From Maricaulis sp947259345 (GTDB lineage Bacteria > Pseudomonadota > Alphaproteobacteria > Caulobacterales > Maricaulaceae), in contig OZ244254.1 of the NCBI GenBank assembly GCA_965217205.1, positions 1,116,001 through 1,180,000 of the forward strand: DNA of 64,000 bases. The letters run 5' to 3'. Shown here piece by piece: positions 1 to 9,036 of the stretch; the first letter of the stretch is position 1, and every line of letters begins with the position of its first letter. A model generated the notes under the pieces. It did no database searches, was not told where the DNA came from, and saw only the letters and a list, made by a program, of their open reading frames with translations. The position numbers and the translations under genes were made by a program.

Positions 1-2208
1 GAACTGGCATCGCCGCCGCCCGCCATACCAAGTGCGGACGAGCTGATAGCGCGTATTCGTCGCTATTTTCCCAAGGTCGATGCCGACTTTGTTCGGCGTG
101 CCTATGACTTTGCGGAAGAAGCGCACCGGCCGCAGCGCCGCCAGTCGGGTGAACCCTATTTTGCGCATGTCGCCCAGGTCGCGATGATCCTGGCCGAGCT
201 GCGCATGGATGTGGCGACGGTTTGTACTGGCCTGCTCCATGACACGGTCGAAGACACGCCCGCCACGTTGGAAGACCTCACGAGCGCCTTCTCCGAGGAG
301 GTCGCGGGCCTGGTCGATGGTGTCACCAAGCTCGGCCAGATGGAATTGCGCTCCAAGCGCACCAAACAGGCTGAAAATCTTCAAAAGCTGGTGGTCGCCA
401 TCTCGGCCGATGTCCGCGTCCTGATCGTCAAGCTGTGCGACCGCCTGCACAATATGCGCACGCTGGACGCCATCTCGCGCCAGGACAAGCGCGAGCGGAT
501 CGCGCTCGAGACTTTGGAAATCTACGCGCCGTTGGCTCGCCGGATCGGGATCAACCGGGTCTGTGTCGAGCTGGAAGACCTGGCCTTCGAGCATCTCAAT
601 TCCGCCGCCCATGAATCGATCAATACCCGCCTGAAACGGCTCCGCGAGCAGCACGCCCAGGAAGTCTCCTCGGTCTCTGCGGCGATGACCGACAGTCTCG
701 CCCAAGCCGGTATTGATGGCCGGATATTCGGTCGCGAAAAGCGGCCCTATTCGATCTGGCGCAAGCTGGAGCGCAAGGGGCTGACTTTCGAGGAAATCGC
801 CGACATCTATGCCTTCCGCCTGATCGTCAACACGCCGGATGATTGCTATCGGGCGCTGGGCGTCATTCACCAGGCCTGGCGCTGTGTGCCGGAACGCTTT
901 CGCGATTTCATTTCCCTGCCCAAGCCGAATAATTATCGCTCCCTGCACACCACGGTGATGGGACCGAAGAATGTGCGGGTCGAGCTGCAAATCCGCACTG
1001 AAGAGATGGAATCGGTCGCCGAGAGCGGCGTGGCGGCGCATTGGCGTTACAAGAATTCAACCTACACCTATGATCCGGCCGCGGCCGAGGCTGCGGGTGG
1101 CGATCCGCTGGAACGCCTGCGTCCTTTCGTGGAGATCCTCAATCAGGGCGGGGATCCGGAAGAATTCCTCGAGCATGCCAAGCTCGAGATGTTTGCTGAC
1201 CAGGTTTACTGCTTCACGCCCAAGGGCGATCTTATCTCCCTGCCGGTCGGAGCAACGCCGCTGGACTTTGCCTATGCCGTCCATACCGAGCTCGGCCACA
1301 CCACGGTGGCGGCCAAGATCAATGGTCGGGAGCGACCGCTGCGGACCCGTCTGCATAATGGTGATGTCGTCGCCATTGTGAAGGGCGGGGTGCGTCAGCC
1401 GCCGGCGGGCTGGGAGAATCTCGCCGTGACCGGTCGGGCGCGGGCTGCGATCCGCCGCCTGATCCGCGAAAGCGAGCGCGACGAATTCCACCGTATTGGC
1501 AAGATCATGGCCGAGCACGCCTTCCGCCGCGAGGGTCGGACCCTGATCGAGGATGATCTCAAGGACGCTCTGTCGCGGTTGGAGGTCAAGGATATCCACG
1601 AGATGTATGAGACGCTCGGACGCGGCCGGATCACGTCGGGTGACCTGCTCAATGCGGCTTTCCCGGGGCGGCTCGACGAGCGCGAGGACACCACCAGCCG
1701 CGACTTGATCCAGGACTCAAAGGCGCGTCTCTATGTACGGGGCCGAGGGTTGACCCAGGGCGTGACCCTGCACTTCGCCGAATGCTGCTCACCTTTGCCC
1801 GGCGACCGGATTATCGGCCTCCTGCGCAAGGACAAGGGCATCGAGATCCACACCATTGATTGCGAACGCCTGGCCCAATTCGAGGAAGGGTCGATGGATG
1901 ACTGGCTCGATCTCGCCTGGACGGCAGAGGCCGAGGGCAATGCCGTCTCGATCGCCCGCATCAATGCCGTCATGCACAATGAGCCTGGCGCTCTGGCCGA
2001 AATCGCCATGACCGTATCGGAAAATCGCGGCAATATCGCCAGCGTGACCACCCGAAACCGGGCCGCCGACTTCTTCGACATGGAATTTGATGTCGAGGTG
2101 TTCGATACCCGCCATCTGGCAAATATTCTGGCCGCTGTGCGCATGTGCGAGACTGTTGTCTCCGCCGAACGGGCGCGCGCGGAAGTCGAGGAGATCAAGG
2201 AAGAATGA
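1..2208 (+). CDS. rsh: Bifunctional (p)ppGpp synthetase/hydrolase, RelA/SpoT homolog (5' end outside window)
   Basis: Makes and degrades the alarmone (p)ppGpp in the stringent response. The reading frame is open from the first base, so the start codon lies upstream; 735 residues are visible. Domains in order: HD hydrolase domain (YFAHVAQVA near residue 54, LLHDTVEDT near 79-87, so the metal-binding His-Asp pair is intact), synthetase domain (GREKRPYSIWRKLERKG near 244, then RDFISLPKPNNYRSLHTTV and VELQIRT), TGS domain (YCFTPKGDLISLP), a Cys-containing region (CCSPLPGDRI) and a C-terminal ACT domain. Intact hydrolase and synthetase motifs indicate a bifunctional Rsh, the usual single long enzyme of alphaproteobacteria, rather than a hydrolase-dead RelA. 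The stop overlaps the pyrE start (ATGA). Confidence 0.95.
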   Translation, partial: ELASPPPAIPSADELIARIRRYFPKVDADFVRRAYDFAEEAHRPQRRQSGEPYFAHVAQVAMILAELRMDVATVCTGLLHDTVEDTPATLEDLTSAFSEEVAGLVDGVTKLGQMELRSKRTKQAENLQKLVVAISADVRVLIVKLCDRLHNMRTLDAISRQDKRERIALETLEIYAPLARRIGINRVCVELEDLAFEHLNSAAHESINTRLKRLREQHAQEVSSVSAAMTDSLAQAGIDGRIFGREKRPYSIWRKLERKGLTFEEIADIYAFRLIVNTPDDCYRALGVIHQAWRCVPERFRDFISLPKPNNYRSLHTTVMGPKNVRVELQIRTEEMESVAESGVAAHWRYKNSTYTYDPAAAEAAGGDPLERLRPFVEILNQGGDPEEFLEHAKLEMFADQVYCFTPKGDLISLPVGATPLDFAYAVHTELGHTTVAAKINGRERPLRTRLHNGDVVAIVKGGVRQPPAGWENLAVTGRARAAIRRLIRESERDEFHRIGKIMAEHAFRREGRTLIEDDLKDALSRLEVKDIHEMYETLGRGRITSGDLLNAAFPGRLDEREDTTSRDLIQDSKARLYVRGRGLTQGVTLHFAECCSPLPGDRIIGLLRKDKGIEIHTIDCERLAQFEEGSMDDWLDLAWTAEAEGNAVSIARINAVMHNEPGALAEIAMTVSENRGNIASVTTRNRAADFFDMEFDVEVFDTRHLANILAAVRMCETVVSAERARAEVEEIKEE

Positions 2209-2789
2209 CCCGCGAAGAAGTCCTGGCCGAGTTTCGTGCCGCCGGTGCCCTGCTCGAGGGCCATTTCATCCTCTCCTCCGGCCTGCGCAGCGCCGTCTTT
2301 CTGCAGAAGGCGCGTGTCTTCTCCGAGCCGGAACGGACCGAGCGCCTGTGCAAGGCGCTGGCCGAAAAAGTGCGCGCCGAGCTGGGCGACGCCCCGACGG
2401 TGATCGTCTCGCCGGCGGTCGGCGGGATTGTGCCGGGCTATGAGATGGCCCGTCAGATGGGCCTCAAGGGCCTTTATGTCGAGCGTGAGAATGGCGAGTT
2501 TACCCTGCGTCGCGGCTTTGAGCTGACCAGTGACGACAAGGTCCTCGTGGTCGAGGATATCGTCTCGACCGGCCTGTCCTCGCGCGAATGCATTGAAGCG
2601 ATCAACAAGACCGGTGCCACGGTGATTGCCGAGGCTTGCCTGGTGGACCGCTCGGGCGGTGAGGCGGATGTCGGCGTGCCGCTGATCGCGCTCACTGAAT
2701 ACAAGGTGCCGGCCTATCCGGCCGACCAGCTGCCGCCGGAACTGGAAGCCATCCCGGCCATCAAGCCCGGGAGCCGCGGCCTGGCATGA
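2205..2789 (+). CDS. pyrE: Orotate phosphoribosyltransferase
   Basis: Converts orotate and PRPP to orotidine 5'-phosphate in pyrimidine synthesis. The 194-residue product carries the PRPP-binding motif VLVVEDIVSTGLSS near residues 109-122, an N-terminal EGHFILSSGLRS segment and a YVERENGEF segment typical of PyrE. The start is the ATG at 2205, which overlaps the rsh stop as ATGA; a longer in-frame extension upstream would lie inside rsh and is not needed. Length matches the family. It is translationally coupled to rsh upstream and pdxJ downstream. Confidence 0.93.
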   Translation: MTREEVLAEFRAAGALLEGHFILSSGLRSAVFLQKARVFSEPERTERLCKALAEKVRAELGDAPTVIVSPAVGGIVPGYEMARQMGLKGLYVERENGEFTLRRGFELTSDDKVLVVEDIVSTGLSSRECIEAINKTGATVIAEACLVDRSGGEADVGVPLIALTEYKVPAYPADQLPPELEAIPAIKPGSRGLA

Positions 2790-3529
2790 GTATTCGTCTC
2801 GGCGTCAATATCGATCACGTTGCCACCATTCGGAATGCGCGCGGGGGCGAGCATCCTGATCCGGTGCGCGCGGCGCGTCAGGCCTCCGAGGCGGGCGCGG
2901 ACGGGATTACCGCGCATCTGCGCGAGGACCGCCGCCACATCACCGATACCGATATCGACCGGCTGATGGCCGAAATCGACCTGCCGCTCAATCTGGAAAT
3001 GGCGGCGACGCCGGAAATGCTCGACATCGCCCTGCGCCACAAGCCGCATGCGGTCTGCCTGGTGCCGGAAAAGCGTGAAGAGCGCACCACCGAGGGCGGG
3101 CTCGACGTCGCCGCCGGGCACAACACGATCGCGCCCTATGTTCGCCAGCTGCGCGAGGCCGGTAGTCGCGTCTCGCTCTTCATCGAACCTGACCCGGTCC
3201 AGATCGCCGTCGCCGAAGCGATGGGGGCAGCCGTGGTGGAGCTTCATACCGGCGCCTATTGCGAGGCTTTCCTCGCAGGCGACACGGCCAAGGTTGAGCA
3301 TCATCTCAAACGTCTGCAGGCGGCATCCACGATCGCCCATGAACGCGGTCTGGAAGTTCATGCCGGTCACGGCCTGACCTATGACACCGTCAAGCCGATC
3401 GCCGCCATTCCCGAAGTGATCGAGCTGAATATCGGCCATTTCCTGATCGGCGAAGCCATCTTCCGCGGCCTGCGTGAGGCGGTCGGGACGATGCGCGGGC
3501 TGATTGAGGAAGCGCGGGCGGGCTCATGA
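2786..3529 (+). CDS. pdxJ: Pyridoxine 5'-phosphate synthase
   Basis: Condenses 1-deoxyxylulose 5-phosphate with 3-amino-2-oxopropyl phosphate to give pyridoxine 5'-phosphate in the DXP-dependent vitamin B6 route. The 247-residue TIM-barrel protein shows the family signatures LGVNIDHVATIRNARGG at the N-terminus, GITAHLREDRRHI, NLEMAATPEML, CLVPEKREERTTEGGLDV and HAGHGL. Length is normal. The ATG overlaps the pyrE stop and the gene's own stop overlaps the acpS start, both as ATGA, so it sits in a translationally coupled operon. Confidence 0.95.
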   Translation: MSIRLGVNIDHVATIRNARGGEHPDPVRAARQASEAGADGITAHLREDRRHITDTDIDRLMAEIDLPLNLEMAATPEMLDIALRHKPHAVCLVPEKREERTTEGGLDVAAGHNTIAPYVRQLREAGSRVSLFIEPDPVQIAVAEAMGAAVVELHTGAYCEAFLAGDTAKVEHHLKRLQAASTIAHERGLEVHAGHGLTYDTVKPIAAIPEVIELNIGHFLIGEAIFRGLREAVGTMRGLIEEARAGS

Positions 3530-3954
3530 TCATCGGCCTTGGCTCCGACCTGATGGATATCCGGCGTATCGAGAAGTCGATCGAGCGCTTTGGTGACCGC
3601 TTCATCCAGCGTGTCTTCACCGAGATCGAGCAGGCCAAATCCGACAAGCGCCGCATGCGGGCGGCCAGCTATGCCAAGCGCTTTGCCGCCAAGGAGGCCG
3701 GTGCCAAGGCGCTCGGAACCGGGATTGCGCGCGGCGTCTCCTGGAAGGAGATCGGCGTGGTCAATCTGCCGGGCGGCAAACCGACGCTGGAGTTCAAGGG
3801 CCGGGCCCTGGAGCGCGCGCTGGCGCTGACCCCGCTCGGGCATGAGCCTTTTGCCCATATCACCATCACCGATGACCATCCCTGGGCCCAGGCCTTTGTC
3901 GTGCTGGAAGCTCGGCCACTCGGCCATCATCTCGACGGTCTCGCCCATGGCTGA
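3526..3954 (+). CDS. acpS: Holo-[acyl-carrier-protein] synthase
   Basis: Transfers 4'-phosphopantetheine from CoA to apo-acyl carrier protein. The 142-residue protein begins IIGLGSDLMDIRRIEKSI, the canonical Mg2+-binding GxDxxxxxR start of AcpS, and contains the second motif RFAAKEAGAKALGTG. It is slightly longer than the usual 120-135 residues, with the extra residues at the C-terminus. It lies between pdxJ (ATGA overlap) and rnc (8-nt overlap). In many alphaproteobacteria lepB follows acpS; here rnc follows directly. Confidence 0.93.
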   Translation: MIIGLGSDLMDIRRIEKSIERFGDRFIQRVFTEIEQAKSDKRRMRAASYAKRFAAKEAGAKALGTGIARGVSWKEIGVVNLPGGKPTLEFKGRALERALALTPLGHEPFAHITITDDHPWAQAFVVLEARPLGHHLDGLAHG

Positions 3955-4633
3955 CCCGATCACCCAGCTGGAGCAACGAATCGGCTATGTCTTCAACGAC
4001 AAGAGCCTGATCGAACGCGCCCTGACCCATGGCAGTTTCGCCGAAGGGCGCCGAACCATTCCGACCTATGAGCGCCTGGAGTTTCTCGGCGACCGCGTGC
4101 TGGGCCTGATGACGGCGGAAGCCCTGTTCAAGGCCTTCGACAAGGCCGATGAAGGCGCGCTGGCGCCGCGGCTCAATTCCATGGTGCGCAAGGAAACCTG
4201 CGCCGATGTCGCCCGCGAGGTGGATCTCGGCGCCGCCCTGCGGATTGGCAAATCCGAGGAAAAAGGCGGCGGTCGAAACAAGAATTCCATCCTTGGCGAT
4301 GCTTGCGAGTCCCTGATGGCAGCGATTTATCTCGATGGTGGACGGGCGGCCGTGCAGGTCTTTTTCGATCATCACTGGGGCCCGCGGATCGACGCGCTCA
4401 AGACCAAGCCGGCCGATGCCAAGTCGGCGCTGCAGGAATGGGCCGCGCGCGTCGGCTTCGGCGCGCCACGCTATACGCTCACCGAACGCTCCGGACCGGA
4501 TCACAAGCCGGTCTTTACCGTGGAAGTCACACTTTCATCTCTCACGCCCGCTGCGGGCGAGGGCGGTTCCAAGCAGGCAGCCGAACGGGCCGCCGCGGAA
4601 GCGCTCCTGAAACGCGAAGGACAGCATGTCTGA
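3947..4633 (+). CDS. rnc: Ribonuclease III
   Basis: Cleaves double-stranded RNA in rRNA processing and mRNA turnover. The 228-residue protein has the RNase III signature ERLEFLGDRVLGL near residues 44-56 and the second acidic motif GDACESLMAAIYLDGG near 117-132, followed by a linker and a C-terminal dsRNA-binding domain (KSALQEWAARVGFGAPRY to AAERAAAEALL). The ATG at 3947 was chosen because the product then begins MADPITQLEQRIGY, matching the family start; the frame is open further upstream but only inside acpS. It overlaps acpS by 8 nt and era by 8 nt. Confidence 0.95.
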   Translation: MADPITQLEQRIGYVFNDKSLIERALTHGSFAEGRRTIPTYERLEFLGDRVLGLMTAEALFKAFDKADEGALAPRLNSMVRKETCADVAREVDLGAALRIGKSEEKGGGRNKNSILGDACESLMAAIYLDGGRAAVQVFFDHHWGPRIDALKTKPADAKSALQEWAARVGFGAPRYTLTERSGPDHKPVFTVEVTLSSLTPAAGEGGSKQAAERAAAEALLKREGQHV

Positions 4634-5570
4634 CACTCCCCAACGCTGCGGTTTTGCCGCGGTCATCGGTTCGCCCAATGCCGGCAAGTCAACCCTCGTG
4701 AACGCGCTGGTCGGCGAGAAGGTCACCATCGTCACCCACAAGGTGCAGACGACGCGTTTCGCCGTGCGCGGCGTGGCGCTGGCCGACCAGACCCAGATCG
4801 TCCTCGTCGACACGCCCGGCGTTTTTGCGCCCAAGACGCGGCTCGACAAGTCGATGGTCGCGGCCGCCTGGTCCGGCGCCGGTGAGGCCGATGCCATCAT
4901 GCATGTCGTCGATGCCGGTGCCCGCGCCCGCATGGTTCATGGCGGTTCCAAGAGTGGCGACAGCCGCATGGTCGAGGATGATGACCGCGTCACCGAGGGC
5001 CTGAAGAAGACCGAGCAGAAGGCCATCCTTGTCCTCAACAAGGTCGATCTCATGCCGCGCGACCAGCTTCTGGCGATCTCGCAGGCGCTCTACGAGACCG
5101 GCGTCTATTCCGAGGTCTTCATGATCTCCGCCAAGACCGGCTCCGGCGTACCGCAATTGCGCGAATTCATTGCCGGTCTGATGCCCAAGGGTGTCTGGCA
5201 TTATCCCGCCGACCAGGTCGCCGATCTGCCGGCCCGCATCCTCGCCGCCGAAATCACGCGCGAGAAAGTCTATCTGCGCCTGCACGAGGAATTGCCCTAC
5301 GCCTCCATGGTCGAGACCGAGGTCTGGAAAAAGCTGCGCGACGGTTCCCTGCGCATCGAGCAATCCATCATCGTCGAGCGTGAAACCCAAAAACCCATCG
5401 TGCTGGGCAAGGGCGGCAGCGCCGTCAAGGCGATCGGCGAAGCCTCCCGCAAGGAGCTGGAAACTGTGCTGGGCTGCAAGGTCCACCTCTTCCTCAATGT
5501 GAAGGTCGACGCCAAATGGATGGCCCGTCGCTCGCATTATAAGGATGTTGGCCTCGATTTCGACGTTTAG
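4626..5570 (+). CDS. era: GTPase Era, 16S rRNA-binding assembly factor
   Basis: Essential GTPase of 30S ribosome assembly. The 314-residue protein shows G1 (GSPNAGKSTLVN), G3 (DTPGVF), G4 (NKVD) and a C-terminal KH domain with the GKGGSAVKAIGEASRKEL core. Compared with E. coli Era there is an insertion between G3 and G4 (roughly residues 95-120, containing RMVHGGSKSGDSRMVEDDD), which makes it a little longer than usual. The ATG overlaps the 3' end of rnc by 8 nt. Downstream the operon ends, with a convergent gene beginning 20 nt later; recO, which often follows era in this group, is displaced by about 4.9 kb. Confidence 0.95.
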   Translation: MSDTPQRCGFAAVIGSPNAGKSTLVNALVGEKVTIVTHKVQTTRFAVRGVALADQTQIVLVDTPGVFAPKTRLDKSMVAAAWSGAGEADAIMHVVDAGARARMVHGGSKSGDSRMVEDDDRVTEGLKKTEQKAILVLNKVDLMPRDQLLAISQALYETGVYSEVFMISAKTGSGVPQLREFIAGLMPKGVWHYPADQVADLPARILAAEITREKVYLRLHEELPYASMVETEVWKKLRDGSLRIEQSIIVERETQKPIVLGKGGSAVKAIGEASRKELETVLGCKVHLFLNVKVDAKWMARRSHYKDVGLDFDV

Positions 5571-5591
5571 GGACCGCTCTAGCCTGTCCCT
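5569..5591. terminator. Weak stem-loop between convergent genes
   Basis: AGGGAC (5569-5574) and GTCCCT (5586-5591) form a 6-bp stem with an 11-nt loop exactly at the junction of era and the convergent large secreted-protein gene. On the plus strand it is followed by ATTTCGG only, without a real T-tract, so a terminator function is a guess. Confidence 0.3.
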
Positions 5592-8500
5592 ATTTCGGTG
5601 AGCCAGTCGGCCTGACGATCTGCGTACCCGCGCCGCCCGGCCCGGCAATCGAAACCTGATACGAATCTTCGGACGGCCAGGTGAGCAGGCTTCGCTGATA
5701 CCCGTCCGGCGTTTGGAACAGGCCACTCAATGAGCTGAGATATTGGGGTTCAGGTCGAGCGATTCCGCCTGTGAGGGCGTCGATCCAGTTGGCTGTCTCG
5801 TAGTAACCATCGAGATTGGCGTCATTCCCGTAAACCAGGCAGCCCGGTATATTCATCAGGCTGGTGCAGTCCTCCGGGGTATGTGCACTTAGCGATTCAT
5901 CCAGCAGGCGTTCGGTTTCGCTTTGAAGATGGTTCATCTCATTTCTGAGTTGCGGAATGGCGCTTTGGGTTAGGGAATGTTGCACCTGTGTCCATGTCCG
6001 CAGGCCTCTGAGGGTTTCTTCCGTATTTGCCAGCGCGCCGTCGCCGAGCAGTTCCAGGTCTAGGCCCACGCCAAGAAATGACATTTGCTGCATGGCTGCC
6101 ATGATCTCTCGTGGCATATTGGGAGCGGTTGAGGACGGGCTTGTCGGGCTTGGCTGAAAGCCTTGCTCGAGCACGTCCTGAACGCTGCCGGACGACCAGA
6201 TCAAGTCGGAAAGGTCCACATTGCCGCGGGTCAATGGCGGATCGGAAGCCTGAGCCTGCGCCCATGCCTGCACCACCCGGTCAGTGCCTTCAAGGAATCG
6301 GATCGAGCCCTGCAACTGCTCGATATAGGTCGTGTAGAGATCTTGCCACAAATAGGCATCGGTCTGGTCATGGGGCGGAGAATTGACCATCATCTCAACG
6401 CCGAGCGGAGCGTTCAGTCGGGTCAGATAATAGTATTGGCCGCGCCTTGCCTCGATCAGGTCGACCCCCAGATCGGCCCCGTCCCGCAAGGTCTGGGTGC
6501 GCTCGCTGGCGAGTTGTTGCATGCAGACCAGTTGAGCCGCGTAATACCCCCGCACCTGATCGACGTCAGAGGAGAACTCTCCAGCGAGCTCGGTGAGCGC
6601 GTCGGACGTCATTGTGGGATTGATGGATTGCCGCAGATTGACGATCTCGAAGTTCGGTACGGGCGTCATGCACGGCCCGGCCCCTCCGAGATCCAGCTCA
6701 ACTGTCTCGATCTCGATCGGTTCACGAACCCGCACATAATAGTCGCTGACCGTCGGACCGCGCGTCCAAAGACTGGTTTCGTAGGCGGGACGGAGCGTCA
6801 CGGCGTAGTCATCGCCGGCATCCCAGTCATATTCTGAGACATCCAATACGACCTGGGTATCGCTCCAGCTGATGACAGTCTCCAGGGGGCGAGCGCGACC
6901 GATTCCGGTCGGTTTTGCCATAACCAGGCCCGGCTGATCGCCAAAATCCTGGCCATTCAGGATCAGCTGATCGTCGTCAATCGAGAGGAGGGCGACGATG
7001 TTCTGGTCGCGCAGTTCAGGCTCATCCACCAGGGTGATGACGGGGACCCGAGCACACCAATTGGCAACGGCCGCCTGATCCGTGAAGCGGGGGCGGTGGC
7101 CCGGCCGTGCCGGGTTTGATGGCACATATCCCTGATCGAGCCAGTAGGGATTGTCCGGGTCATCGATCTGGTCTGACTCCACACCGACATCTCGGATCTG
7201 GCAGATCGAGCGCACGGGGCTGGATTGAAACAAGCGCTCTTGCGTGTTGGGGCCGCCATAGCCGGGGTGCGTCCCCTGATACATCCGCCCCGCAATGTCT
7301 TCGCATAATTGGCGATTGCGGGTTGTCGGCTCGGCACGCAGGTCCTGCAGCACGTCACGATTCTCGCACCAGTAATCGGATTGTGCGCCGGTGAATGCGC
7401 CGTATAGGGTCTCGATATCCCGGCCGCGCACATCTGTTTCAGGCAGGGTCGCGACGGTTCCGCCAGCACCCTCGGTGACCAGTCCGACCGGTTCGACATA
7501 GCTGGGCAAACCATAGGAACCGCCTTCCTGGAAGTCCCAGATCGTATTGGGATTGGCCAGATTTTCGAAGCCGAAGAGACTCGCGACGCTGTGGGCGAAT
7601 GAAATCATCTCGCCGCGCGCGACCTGCGTGCCTTCGGGCTCATCGCGGCCATAAAGCCAAAGCCGGGCCGCATAGGCGACCAGTTCTGCCCGGTCGCCGA
7701 CAACCTGGGTGGCACTGGAGAACTGATATTCGGCAAGGGTCGGGCTATCCCCGGGAACAGTGAAGTCCACCGCCGCAATCAAGGCGATTGATCGTTCGGG
7801 GTTGGGGCCCAGCAGACCGGTCATCATCGACTCATTGGTCGCCCACATATTCCAGCAATCATCCCTGTCGATGACAGCAAAGTCCGGCGCGGAAGCGGAG
7901 AGCGGGGCCTGATAAATGCCAAAGCCTCCCGCATCATTCGGGCCCAGCGCACGGATGACCTCGGACCAGCCCGCGCCCGCGCATTGTCTCAGGCCCGCCA
8001 GCTGGGTCGGGACATGAAGCGCCTGATCGGCAGCGTCAGAGTAATAGCTGCTCAGGCTGAAATTATTGTCCAAGGCGTCCTGGAAGCGTTCATCCCCGAT
8101 TGCGGGGGTGGCTGGTCCGGCGCCGTCCGCCCGAACATGGCGATATTCCATCGGGATGGCGACATTGTCCGGCCCGGGCACAGGAGACGACATCGGGTCG
8201 GCCCGGGTCAGGAGAATTTGCATCCAGCGATGTTGATTGATCAGGGATTCCGAGCCGTGGATGAGCCCGGCAAGGCCGCCGATCAGGATGTGCTGAGGCA
8301 GGCTGACCGGCATCTGCTGTGGGTCGGGCGCGTCCCAGCGCTCCCACATATGGCCGATCGCCCACCGGTCCTGAAGGAAATGCTGGGCGTAGCCTTCATA
8401 GGCAAGCGCCAGCAATTCGGCCTCTTTCAATTCGTCCGCATAGAGTTCGCGTTCGGGCTCCGTCATCGCATCGCGCATCTCGCGGGCGCGACCGGCGAGG

Positions 8501-9036
8501 GCAAGCGCATTGCGGTGATGATGCGCGTACATCTCGGTCGCCTGCGATCCGAAATGGACCGAGTTCAGGCCTCCCAGCCAGCCGAAAAACTCATGGCAGC
8601 GCCACGTATAGGCGGAATCCCTAAAAGCTGGACAAGTCGTATTCTTGTTGAGCCAGTCATACATCGCATAGCTATAATCTGGTAGGCCGGCAAAATGCCC
8701 CGGTGGTGGGATGCGGCGTTCTTCGACATCGGTGTCCGGGTCATCTCCCGCACGGGCCGTCTCGGCCATTTCATCGGCCCGGAAATGACTGGCGTTCAGA
8801 TCGACGACATCCAGGGTCGCGCTGCCACCGCGTCCGAACAGCCGACGCAAATCGCCTGAAGGGTCGAGATAATCAAAGGTGTCGTCGCTGACATGGCTGT
8901 GTTCAGGCAGGCTGGCAGATGGTGCCTCCTGATAGATCGACATCCAGGGGTCGCCGGTGATGACGCGGGTATCCCAGGCCGTCAGCGCCAGTCCGACGGC
9001 GACCGGGACGGTCAGGGCGGCAAGCTTGCGGTTCAT
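5590..9036 (-). CDS. Large secreted protein with zinc-phospholipase-C-like N-terminal region and TIG-like domain
   Basis: Not recognised as a named family. The 1148-residue product starts with a signal-peptide-like stretch (MNRKLAALTVPVAVGLALTA), so export is expected. Residues about 150-235 are His-rich with LNSVHFG, EMYAHHHRNAL and QHFLQDRWAIGHMWE; the HxxxD plus nearby GH spacing resembles zinc-binding helices of phospholipase C/S1-P1 nuclease-type enzymes (inference). Around residues 690-765, LNGQDFG and ISWSDTQVVLDVS resemble an IPT/TIG beta-sandwich. The C-terminal third is helical and glutamine-rich. The start at 9036 has AGGAGGG upstream and overlaps the stop of the lipoprotein gene as ATGA, so the two are co-translated. 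An alternative start at 9060 would lack this ribosome site. Confidence 0.75.
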   Translation of the reverse strand: MNRKLAALTVPVAVGLALTAWDTRVITGDPWMSIYQEAPSASLPEHSHVSDDTFDYLDPSGDLRRLFGRGGSATLDVVDLNASHFRADEMAETARAGDDPDTDVEERRIPPPGHFAGLPDYSYAMYDWLNKNTTCPAFRDSAYTWRCHEFFGWLGGLNSVHFGSQATEMYAHHHRNALALAGRAREMRDAMTEPERELYADELKEAELLALAYEGYAQHFLQDRWAIGHMWERWDAPDPQQMPVSLPQHILIGGLAGLIHGSESLINQHRWMQILLTRADPMSSPVPGPDNVAIPMEYRHVRADGAGPATPAIGDERFQDALDNNFSLSSYYSDAADQALHVPTQLAGLRQCAGAGWSEVIRALGPNDAGGFGIYQAPLSASAPDFAVIDRDDCWNMWATNESMMTGLLGPNPERSIALIAAVDFTVPGDSPTLAEYQFSSATQVVGDRAELVAYAARLWLYGRDEPEGTQVARGEMISFAHSVASLFGFENLANPNTIWDFQEGGSYGLPSYVEPVGLVTEGAGGTVATLPETDVRGRDIETLYGAFTGAQSDYWCENRDVLQDLRAEPTTRNRQLCEDIAGRMYQGTHPGYGGPNTQERLFQSSPVRSICQIRDVGVESDQIDDPDNPYWLDQGYVPSNPARPGHRPRFTDQAAVANWCARVPVITLVDEPELRDQNIVALLSIDDDQLILNGQDFGDQPGLVMAKPTGIGRARPLETVISWSDTQVVLDVSEYDWDAGDDYAVTLRPAYETSLWTRGPTVSDYYVRVREPIEIETVELDLGGAGPCMTPVPNFEIVNLRQSINPTMTSDALTELAGEFSSDVDQVRGYYAAQLVCMQQLASERTQTLRDGADLGVDLIEARRGQYYYLTRLNAPLGVEMMVNSPPHDQTDAYLWQDLYTTYIEQLQGSIRFLEGTDRVVQAWAQAQASDPPLTRGNVDLSDLIWSSGSVQDVLEQGFQPSPTSPSSTAPNMPREIMAAMQQMSFLGVGLDLELLGDGALANTEETLRGLRTWTQVQHSLTQSAIPQLRNEMNHLQSETERLLDESLSAHTPEDCTSLMNIPGCLVYGNDANLDGYYETANWIDALTGGIARPEPQYLSSLSGLFQTPDGYQRSLLTWPSEDSYQVSIAGPGGAGTQIVRPTGSPK

